Below, one piece after another: positions 58,339 through 64,000 of a stretch of DNA of 64,000 nt. The notes beneath the pieces are model-generated. The model was not told the origin of the DNA and did not search any database. It saw only the letters and a program-made list of their open reading frames with translations. The stretch comes from Actinomadura opuntiae (GTDB taxonomy: Bacteria > Actinomycetota > Actinomycetes > Streptosporangiales > Streptosporangiaceae): contig NZ_JASNWF010000036.1 in the NCBI RefSeq assembly GCF_030283205.1, forward strand, positions 1 through 64,000, given 5' to 3'. How positions within the stretch are numbered: the stretch's first letter is position 1; the number at the start of each line of letters is the position of its first letter. Both the position numbers and the translations under genes were made by a program.

Positions 58339-60176
58339 GCCAGGGCCTCCTCGCCGCCGTCGAACGCCTCTTGATCCGCTTCCGCCCTCTCGTAGGCGGT
58401 GACGAGCTCGCGGTAGCCCGCGGACGTCTCCAGCAGCTCGGCGTGGGTGCCGCGCGCGGTGACGCGGCCGTGGTCCAGGTACACGACCTCGTCGGCCAGC
58501 GAGATCGTGGCCTTGCGGTAGGCGACGACCACGACGGTCGCGCCGCCGCCGTCCTCGCCGGCCGTCTGCGCCTCCCGCAGGCTCTGCAGGATGCGCGCCT
58601 CCACCTGCGGGTCGACGCTGGACGTCGCGTCGTCCAGCACGAGCAGCCGGGGCCGCCGCACCAGCGCCCGCGCCAGCGCGAGCCGCTGCCGCTGCCCGCC
58701 CGACAGCGACGCGCCCCGCTCGCCGACCCGCGTGTCGAGGCCGTCGGCGAGCGCGGCGACGAACCCGTCGGCCTGCGCGAGCCGCAGCGCCTCCCAGACG
58801 CGCTCGTCGGGGACGTCCAGGCCGAGTGTCACGTTCCCGCGGACGGTGTCGTCGAACAGGAACGTCTGCTGCGGGACCAGCGCGGCCGTCTCGGCGACGC
58901 CGCCCCGCCGGACGTCCCGCAGGTCGACCCCGTCCAGCAGGACCGACCCGTCGGCCGGGTCGACCAGCCGCACCAGCAGCGAGGTGAGCGTCGACTTGCC
59001 GGAGCCGGTGGGGCCGACCAGCGCGACCGTCCGTCCGGGGGAGGCGGTGAACGACACGTCGTGCAGCACCTCGCGGTCCCCGCCGGCGCTCGCGTAGCCG
59101 AACCGGACGTCGCGGACCTCCAGCGCGGCGGCCTTGTCCTCGCCGAGCGCCGCGTCCCCGAACGGCAGCGACCCCGTCGCGTCCAGCACGCCGCGGACCC
59201 GCTCCCACCCGACGACGCTGCGCGGCACCTCCGCCAGCACCCAGCCGAGCGCCCGGATCGGCCACGACAGCAGCGTGAACAGGTACGACACGTGCACCAG
59301 GTCGCCGGCCGTCATCGCGCCGGAGTCCAGCCGCACCGACCCGATCAGCAGGACGGCCAGCACGCCGAGGTTCGGCAGCGCCTCCAGCACCGGGTCGAAC
59401 AGCCCCCGGATCCGGCCGACCGCGATGTTGGCGTCGCGCAGCTCGTGCGCCCGCTCCCGGAACCGCTCGGTCTCCGACCCCTCCCGGCCGAGGGTCTTGA
59501 CCACCAGGCCGCCCTCGAAGCTCTCGTGCGCGACCTCGCTGACCTCGGCGCGCAGCTGCTGCGCCCGCGTCGCCACGGGCGCGAGCCGGCGCTGGTACAC
59601 CACGTTGATCAGCGCGATCGCCGGGAAGATCAGGAAGCCGACCACGGCCACCGCGACATCGGTGAGCAGGATCGACACCGCCGCGATCAGCAGCATGAAC
59701 ACCACGCCGACCGCCATCGGCAGCGGCGCGATCGGCGCCCACACCGCCTCCACGTCGGCGTTGGCGTTCGACAGCAGCTGCCCGGTCGGGTGGCGGTGGT
59801 GCCAGGCCAGCGGCAGCCGCAGGTACTGCCGGGTCACCGACCGGCGGTAGGCGGCCTGCATCCGGTACTGCATCAGCCCCGCGTAGAAGCGGCGGCCCGC
59901 GACGCCGAGCGCCTTCAGCAGCGCGACGCCGACGATCGCCGCCGCCGCGCCCGACAGCGCCCCGGCCGTCGTGTGCCCGTCCCGGAACGCCGGGACGACG
60001 ACGGTCTGCGTCGCCCAGCCGAGCACCTGGGCGGTCGCGACGGTCATCGCCGCGTACACCGCGCTGGCGACGACCGACACGGTGAAGACCCGCGGTTCGG
60101 CGCGGACGGCGACCCACAGCACCCGCATCCCCTCGCGCAGGACATGGGGGCTTACGCGTCTGGACGCAGGCGGCAC
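58335..60176 (-). CDS. ABC exporter half-transporter A (degenerate ATPase site)
   Basis: The 613-aa product has a six-helix transmembrane domain and an ATPase domain with Walker A GPTGSGKST near residue 386 and a canonical signature LSGGQRQRLALARAL. The Walker B ends in Asp (LLVLDDATSSVD) where hydrolysing ATPases have Glu, and the H-loop His is replaced by Tyr (VVAYRKATIS). This is the degenerate half of a heterodimer whose partner has the complementary defect. The GTG at 60176 is chosen because GAGGAG lies six bases upstream; a GTG at 60194 is possible. Confidence 0.92.
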   Translation of the reverse strand: MPPASRRVSPHVLREGMRVLWVAVRAEPRVFTVSVVASAVYAAMTVATAQVLGWATQTVVVPAFRDGHTTAGALSGAAAAIVGVALLKALGVAGRRFYAGLMQYRMQAAYRRSVTRQYLRLPLAWHHRHPTGQLLSNANADVEAVWAPIAPLPMAVGVVFMLLIAAVSILLTDVAVAVVGFLIFPAIALINVVYQRRLAPVATRAQQLRAEVSEVAHESFEGGLVVKTLGREGSETERFRERAHELRDANIAVGRIRGLFDPVLEALPNLGVLAVLLIGSVRLDSGAMTAGDLVHVSYLFTLLSWPIRALGWVLAEVPRSVVGWERVRGVLDATGSLPFGDAALGEDKAAALEVRDVRFGYASAGGDREVLHDVSFTASPGRTVALVGPTGSGKSTLTSLLVRLVDPADGSVLLDGVDLRDVRRGGVAETAALVPQQTFLFDDTVRGNVTLGLDVPDERVWEALRLAQADGFVAALADGLDTRVGERGASLSGGQRQRLALARALVRRPRLLVLDDATSSVDPQVEARILQSLREAQTAGEDGGGATVVVVAYRKATISLADEVVYLDHGRVTARGTHAELLETSAGYRELVTAYERAEADQEAFDGGEEALA

Positions 60177-60317
60177 GGCTGACTCCTCGATCACGGCACG
60201 GCGACCCGGGGCGTTGCCCCCTGCGTACGGGGTTGTGGGGGTTCGGGCCTGAATAGTCCTTACCATGCGGCCCGGGCGCTTATTCCCGAGCGGGGCGCGG
60301 CGGCCTACGATCATCCA

Positions 60318-61007
60318 ATGAGCACGCCCGAGGACGACCCCGTCCGGCGCGAGCGCGGCCTGCTGGCCGGCGCCCTGGCCGAGGCGGGACCCGACGCCCC
60401 CACCCGGTGCGGCGGCTGGGACGCCCGCGACCTGGCCGCGCACCTGGTCGTCCGGGAGGGGCGGCCGGACGCCGGGCCGGGAATCCTGCTGCCCCCGCTG
60501 GCCTTCTACACCGAGCGCGTCCGGCGCCGCACCGCGCGTGCCCTCCCGTTCGAGCGGCTGGTGGAACGGTTCGGGCAGGGTCCGCCGAAGTTCTCGCCGT
60601 ACGCGCTTCCGGGGGTGGACAAAATCGCCAACGGTGTCGAGTTCTTTGTTCACCATGAGGACATCCGCCGGGCCCGGCCGGACTGGGAGCCCAGGGAGCT
60701 GTCCGGTGAACTCGAGGAACTTCTCTGGCGACGGATAAAAATTGCCCGCTTTGTCCTAAGAAAAGTTCACGTCGAGGTAACGCTGGTGCGGCCCGACGGA
60801 CGCAGCGCCCGGGTGTCCGGCGGCGGCCGCGCGCGGGGCGGCGGCGGGCGCGGCGGCTCCGGCGGCGGCTCCGGCCCCGTGCGGGTGCACGGCCCGGTCG
60901 GCGAACTCGTCCTGTGGGCGCTCGGCCGCACGGACGTCGCCCGCGTCCGCCTCACCGGGCCCACGGACTCTGTCAAGACCCTGACCGAGACCGGTTGGAG
61001 TCTTTAA
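60318..61007 (+). CDS. TIGR03085-like metal-binding (DinB/maleylpyruvate isomerase-type) protein
   Basis: The 229-aa product has the DinB-like helical start with TRCGGWDARDLAAHLVVREGRPDA and EFFVHHEDIRRARP, where His40 and the HHED histidines are the likely metal ligands. Its second half is a small alpha/beta domain. Such proteins belong to a mycothiol-linked superfamily, but the reaction is not known. An odd Gly/Arg-rich insert occupies residues 167-187. TACGAT lies six bases before the ATG (leaderless). Codon use matches its neighbours. Confidence 0.8.
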   Translation: MSTPEDDPVRRERGLLAGALAEAGPDAPTRCGGWDARDLAAHLVVREGRPDAGPGILLPPLAFYTERVRRRTARALPFERLVERFGQGPPKFSPYALPGVDKIANGVEFFVHHEDIRRARPDWEPRELSGELEELLWRRIKIARFVLRKVHVEVTLVRPDGRSARVSGGGRARGGGGRGGSGGGSGPVRVHGPVGELVLWALGRTDVARVRLTGPTDSVKTLTETGWSL

Positions 61008-61084
61008 CGGGCAGGTAACGGCAGGGTTCGCCGAGAGGAGAAACGCAAGCCTTCCCGCTCCTGCGTTTTACGCGGAACCGGTGA

Positions 61085-61090
61085 TACGGT
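61085..61090 (+). promoter_or_regulatory. Putative cold-shock gene promoter -10
   Basis: TACGGT at 61085-61090, within an extended TGATACGGT, would start transcription near 61097, giving a leader of about 165 bases before the cold-shock gene. The -35 is not clear. Confidence 0.4.
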
Positions 61091-61132
61091 GGGGCTGTCG
61101 GTTGCAGTCGTGGTTCTCGATCGTTTGTCCAG

Positions 61133-61170
61133 ACGCCCGCGAACTGATGGCAGCGGGCGTTTTGGCTTTT
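61133..61170 (+). terminator. Intrinsic terminator in the cold-shock gene leader
   Basis: ACGCCCGC (61133-61140) and GCGGGCGT (61153-61160) form a perfect stem, followed by a T-rich tail (TTTTGGCTTTT, 61160-61170). It lies 90 bases before the cold-shock start codon and about 70 bases after the likely promoter, so it would end a short RNA unless read through. It may be an attenuator or mark a small RNA. Confidence 0.7.
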
Positions 61171-61259
61171 CCGGGACCGTACCGGGGGCGAGAGCGTTCC
61201 GCAGCGACCGCGCCGGGTCCGCGAGGTGTGGGCCCGTGTTTTGCCGCAAGGAGAAAGAC

Positions 61260-61466
61260 ATGCCCCAGCAGGGCACCGTGAAGTGGTTCAACGCCGAGAA
61301 GGGCTTCGGCTTCATCGCCGTGGACGGCGGAGGACCGGACGTCTTCGTGCACTACTCGGCCATCCAGTCCTCCGGGTACCGCTCGCTGGACGAGAACCAG
61401 CGCGTCCAGTTCGAGGTGACGCAGGGTAACCGGGGTCCGCAGGCCGACCAGGTCGTCCCCCTGTAA
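61260..61466 (+). CDS. Cold-shock domain protein
   Basis: The 68-aa product is a single cold-shock domain that binds single-stranded RNA and DNA and acts as an RNA chaperone. Both RNA-binding motifs are seen: RNP1 in KGFGFIAVDG (residues 16-25) and RNP2 in VFVHYSAI (near 31-38). It starts MPQQGTVKWFNAEKGFG, typical of actinobacterial CspA. The ATG follows AAGGAGAAAGAC. A leader of about 165 bases and flanking terminators suggest a monocistronic transcript regulated in its 5' region. Confidence 0.96.
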   Translation: MPQQGTVKWFNAEKGFGFIAVDGGGPDVFVHYSAIQSSGYRSLDENQRVQFEVTQGNRGPQADQVVPL

Positions 61467-61485
61467 CACCCGCAGTCGTACGTCT

Positions 61486-61530
61486 GGGCCCGTCTCCCCC
61501 TCTCCCAGGGGTAGGCGGGCCCTTTCGTCT
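61486..61530 (+). terminator. Terminator after the cold-shock gene
   Basis: GGGCCCG (61486-61492) pairs with CGGGCCC (61516-61522), with a 23-base loop and a following TTTCGTCT tail. It lies 20 bases after the cold-shock stop codon. Confidence 0.7.
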
Positions 61531-61627
61531 CCCGCCGTCCCGCACCGCCGTCCCGCACGCCGCCCGCACCGCGGCCCGGCGCCGGGGGCCGTCACGGGTA
61601 CCGGGACCCACCCGGCACAATGGACGC

Positions 61628-62011
61628 ATGCCCGTTCCCCCGTCCGACCTGGACCCGAAGATCGCCGAGCGGCTGAAGCGCGACGCGAGCGGACTCGTGC
61701 CCGCGATCGCCCAGCAGTACGACACCGGCGAGGTGCTCATGCTCGGCTGGATGGACGACGAGGCCCTGCACCGCACCCTCACCACCGGCCGCTGCACCTA
61801 CTGGTCGCGCAGCCGGCGGGAGTACTGGGTCAAGGGCGAGACCTCCGGCCACCAGCAGTGGGTGAAGTCCGTCGCCCTCGACTGCGACGCCGACGCGATC
61901 CTGGTCAAGGTCGACCAGGTCGGCGCCGCCTGCCACACCGGCGACCGCACCTGCTGGGACGCCGACGTGCTCGACGCCGTGGTCGGGGAACGCCCTGACG
62001 CCCGCTCATGA
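61628..62011 (+). CDS. hisI: Phosphoribosyl-AMP cyclohydrolase
   Basis: HisI opens the adenine ring of PR-AMP in histidine synthesis. The 127-aa product is the monofunctional form with GEVLMLGWMDDEALHRTLTTG, the WSRSRREYWVKGETSG block, and the metal-binding Cys residues in DCDAD and ACHTGDRTCW. It lies 16 kb from the other his genes. CACAAT at exactly six bases before the ATG suggests a leaderless mRNA. The next gene overlaps its stop (ATGA). Confidence 0.96.
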   Translation: MPVPPSDLDPKIAERLKRDASGLVPAIAQQYDTGEVLMLGWMDDEALHRTLTTGRCTYWSRSRREYWVKGETSGHQQWVKSVALDCDADAILVKVDQVGAACHTGDRTCWDADVLDAVVGERPDARS

Positions 62012-62694
62012 CCCCCGGGCGTGAGCGCGGCCTCACCGCGCTGCTGTGCGCCGCCGGCGCGGGCCTGGCCCTGCTCGCCGGGAGCCGCACCTGGGCCACG
62101 GTCAAGGCCGAGGACGCCATCACCCCGTTCTCCCAGCACCTGACCGGCCACGACCTCGGCGGCACCGCGACCGCGCTCGGCTGGGCCGGCCTCGCCGGGC
62201 TCGCCGCCCTGTTCGCCACCCGGGGCCGCGTCCGGACGGGCGTCGGCGTCCTCATCGCCCTGTTCGGCGCCGGCGTCGTCTACGCCTCCGCCGCCGCCGT
62301 CCAGCGCGGCCACGTGCTGTCGGTGGCCGGCGACAAGAGCGCCCTGCTGAAGATCGGCGCGCACCCCTCGCTCGCGGTGAACCTGTGGTGGATGGCCTCG
62401 GTGACCGGCGGCGTCCTGCTCGTCGCCGGCGGGCTGGTCGCCGCCGTCCGCGGCACCCGCTGGCCCGGCATGTCCGCCCGCTACGAGCGGGCCGGCGCCC
62501 CCGCGTCCCGTCCCGCCGCCCGGCGGAAGGCCGCCGGGAGCGGCGCCCCCGCGCAGGACCCGTCCGCCCTGTGGAAGTCCCTCGACCGCGGAGAGGACCC
62601 GACCGCCGCGGACGAGCCCGCCGGCCCCGCCGACCAGGACCCGGCCGGACGCGAGGAGGGCGACCCCGCCGCGCACCGGAACGGCCGCCCGTGA
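62008..62694 (+). CDS. Trp biosynthesis-associated membrane protein (TIGR02234 type)
   Basis: The 228-aa product has four transmembrane helices (about 8-25, 50-68, 74-95 and 126-148), an extracellular loop with TWATVKAEDAI, and a disordered charged tail (about 155-228). This matches the actinobacterial membrane protein that usually sits in trp clusters between trpE and trpC; its role is unknown. Here it follows hisI by overlap, and trpE is not in the window. It may be left over from a rearranged his/trp region. Confidence 0.8.
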   Translation: MTPGRERGLTALLCAAGAGLALLAGSRTWATVKAEDAITPFSQHLTGHDLGGTATALGWAGLAGLAALFATRGRVRTGVGVLIALFGAGVVYASAAAVQRGHVLSVAGDKSALLKIGAHPSLAVNLWWMASVTGGVLLVAGGLVAAVRGTRWPGMSARYERAGAPASRPAARRKAAGSGAPAQDPSALWKSLDRGEDPTAADEPAGPADQDPAGREEGDPAAHRNGRP

Positions 62695-63350
62695 CCGCCG
62701 ACGGCCTGGTCCTGGTCGCCGAGCACGACCCCGCCGTCGCCGAACTCCAGCGCCGCTACCTCGCCCGCGAGGGCTACGACGTGCGGATCGAGGCCGACCC
62801 CGGGCGCGCGCCCGCCGCCGCCGAACGCGCCCGGCCCGACGTCGTCGTCCTCGACCTGTCCACCAGCGCGCTGCCCGCCGACCTGTACCGCCGCGTCGCC
62901 GAGGCCGCCCGCCCCGCGCCCGTCGTGGCGGTCACCGGCCCCCTCGACCCCGCGATCTCCCGCGCCCTCGGCGAGCACCAAGTCGACCGCCCCTTCGGCC
63001 CCCGCGTGCTGGTCGCCGCCGTCGCCGACGCGCTGCGCCGCCGCGGCCCCCTCCCCGCGCCCGGCCCCCTGCGCGCCGGACCCGTCGCCGTCGACCCCCG
63101 CGACCGCACCGTCGCCGTCGGCGACCGCCGCGTCGCCCTCACCGTCACCGAGTTCGACCTCCTCGAGTTCCTGATGGCCAACCCCGGCCGCGTCTTCAGC
63201 CGCGAACAGCTCCTCGACGCCGCCTGGGGCCCCGGCGCCGGCGCCGGCAGCCGCACCGTCGACGTCCACGTCGCCCAGCTGCGCGCCAAACTCGGCCACG
63301 ACAACCCCATCCGCACCGTCCGCGGCGTGGGGTACGTGTTAGACGCGTAG
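62691..63350 (+). CDS. Response regulator (OmpR/PhoB type) with atypical receiver
   Basis: The 219-aa product has a receiver domain (about 5-115) with the phosphorylation Asp55 in VVVLDLS, acidic residues Glu11 and Asp13 and Thr82, but the conserved Lys near 100 is Arg (DRPFG). The C-terminal winged helix (about 125-219) has TVTEFDLLEFLMANPGRVFS and RTVDVHVAQLRAKLG, the OmpR type. The GTG overlaps the stop of the membrane protein. No histidine kinase gene is present in the window, so its partner is unknown. Confidence 0.9.
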   Translation: MTADGLVLVAEHDPAVAELQRRYLAREGYDVRIEADPGRAPAAAERARPDVVVLDLSTSALPADLYRRVAEAARPAPVVAVTGPLDPAISRALGEHQVDRPFGPRVLVAAVADALRRRGPLPAPGPLRAGPVAVDPRDRTVAVGDRRVALTVTEFDLLEFLMANPGRVFSREQLLDAAWGPGAGAGSRTVDVHVAQLRAKLGHDNPIRTVRGVGYVLDA

Positions 63351-63413
63351 CCCTCGGCGTCGAGGTCGCTTGAGCCGAGGTTCGGGGCTTGGGGTGCGCT
63401 TAGGGTGGGTGGG

Positions 63414-63869
63414 GTGAGCCGTGCAGTTGCGCCAGTGCCTTCGCCGACAGGGAGCCGTCCGGGGCGCGGGGGAGTGGTGCGGGCGCTGATGCCGCAGGGG
63501 GCCGTGCTGGCCGCGGCGGCCGCCGGGTCGGTGCTCGTCGCGCTCGTCGACCCGAACCAGCCGGGCCACTACCCGACCTGCCCGTTCCTGGCCATGACCG
63601 GCTACTACTGCCCCGGCTGCGGCGCGACACGGCTGGTCAACGCGCTCACGCACGGGCATGTCGGCACCGCGTTCGGGTTCAACCCGCTGCTGTTCCTGCT
63701 GCTGCCCGTCTTCGGCTACCTGTACGTCCGCTGGACGGTGCTCACCGTGCGGAGGCGGCCGATGTGGTCCGCGATGTTCCGGCCGGCGGCGGTGTACGCC
63801 TTCCTCGCCGTGGTGATCGTCTACTGGATCGTGCGGAACCTGCCGTTCGCGCACGCCCTGGCGCCCTGA
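63414..63869 (+). CDS. DUF2752 membrane protein
   Basis: The 151-aa product has three transmembrane helices (about 27-45, 86-105 and 124-145) and the DUF2752 signature CPFLAMTGYYCPGCGATR (residues 60-77), with a Cys-rich, probably extracellular loop. The function is not known. The GTG at 63414 is preceded by TAGGGT seven bases upstream, consistent with a leaderless start; a GTG at 63405 is an alternative. Most of the remaining 131 bases to the window end carry no gene. Confidence 0.88.
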   Translation: MSRAVAPVPSPTGSRPGRGGVVRALMPQGAVLAAAAAGSVLVALVDPNQPGHYPTCPFLAMTGYYCPGCGATRLVNALTHGHVGTAFGFNPLLFLLLPVFGYLYVRWTVLTVRRRPMWSAMFRPAAVYAFLAVVIVYWIVRNLPFAHALAP

Positions 63870-64000
63870 CCCGCCGGCGGCGCGGCCGGGCGCGCGAGCG
63901 CCGTGCCCGCCGGGCGTCCAGGACCCCTCCCGGATGCGAGGACCGTCGGTGGGGGCGGCTACGATCGGTGCACGGATCGACCGCAAATAGGGGGCCTGCC

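Noticed and set aside
56548..60117. One 1189-codon minus-strand frame suggesting a fused double ABC transporter
   Set aside because: Two frames overlap: the half A protein reads in a different frame and ends at 58335, so the upstream part is a shadow; there are two genes with a GTGA overlap.
1..64000. CRISPR arrays, rRNA genes, insertion sequences, prophage, integrase or attachment sites
   Set aside because: Looked for regular spaced repeats, transposase-like proteins and rRNA signatures; none seen.

Overview
The window is about 70 % or more G+C, has dense co-directional operons with ATGA/GTGA stop-start overlaps, frequent GTG starts, SepF/Wag31-based division genes, a meso-DAP-type MurE and a PriA-type HisA. 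This is an actinobacterium. I lean towards Streptosporangiales/Thermomonosporaceae (Actinomadura-like), but that rests on gene order and general impression and was not computed. It reads as ordinary chromosomal backbone: no phage, plasmid, insertion sequence, CRISPR array, rRNA or convincing tRNA was seen.

Layout. 1-2247 (minus): end of a DUF58 gene and its MoxR ATPase. 2660-24754 (plus): complete division and cell wall (dcw) cluster, mraZ-rsmH-ftsL-ftsI-murE-murF-mraY-murD-ftsW-murG-murC-ftsQ-ftsZ-pgeF-yggS-sepF-yggT-divIVA, ending in a membrane protein with a duplicated YHxxxC/PCxxC module. 24755-26304: non-coding, repeat-rich DNA around a DUF1707/LiaF-like gene. 26305-29722 (minus): ileS with an actinobacterial translational T-box. 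30004-32389 (plus): dksA-like, lspA, rluD. 32428-33000 (minus): chorismate mutase with an attenuator-like leader. 33286-36816: dnaE. 36851-40429: mixed housekeeping genes (DUF6882-like, membrane protein, YbaK, LON-domain protein, PhzF). 40545-45867 (plus): hisD-hisC-hisB-small membrane protein-hisH-priA-hisF. 45939-56498: accessory metabolism and regulation (ATP-grasp, CocE-type hydrolase, acyl-CoA dehydrogenase, SigE-family ECF sigma with partner, AlkZ-like winged-helix protein, nucleoside-phosphorylase-like protein, lipoprotein, HEAT-repeat protein). 56548-60176 (minus): heterodimeric ABC exporter. 60318-63869 (plus): TIGR03085-like protein, cold-shock protein, hisI, Trp-operon-type membrane protein, an atypical response regulator and a DUF2752 protein.

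How the genes work together. The dcw block makes lipid II (MurC/D/E/F, MraY, MurG), polymerises and cross-links it at the septum (FtsW/FtsI with FtsL/FtsQ) and places the Z-ring (FtsZ, SepF, DivIVA). MraZ appears to repress its own promoter through four 10-bp-spaced GTGG repeats. The his block holds six structural genes here, with hisI about 16 kb away.

Best non-coding findings: the MraZ operator; the ileS T-box with visible specifier, T-box and anti-SD/SD pairing; a dispersed 37-38 bp hairpin element (three near-identical copies, one forming the 3' end of a coding sequence, plus a related insertion inside murD); terminator-bearing leaders before the chorismate mutase and cold-shock genes; a divergent GGAAC dyad between the sigma gene and the acyl-CoA dehydrogenase; and many apparently leaderless genes with a -10 hexamer 6-7 nt before the start codon. 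I did not find a clearly new multi-gene system. The duplicated YHxxxC/PCxxC membrane protein and the hairpin element family are the best candidates for undescribed biology.
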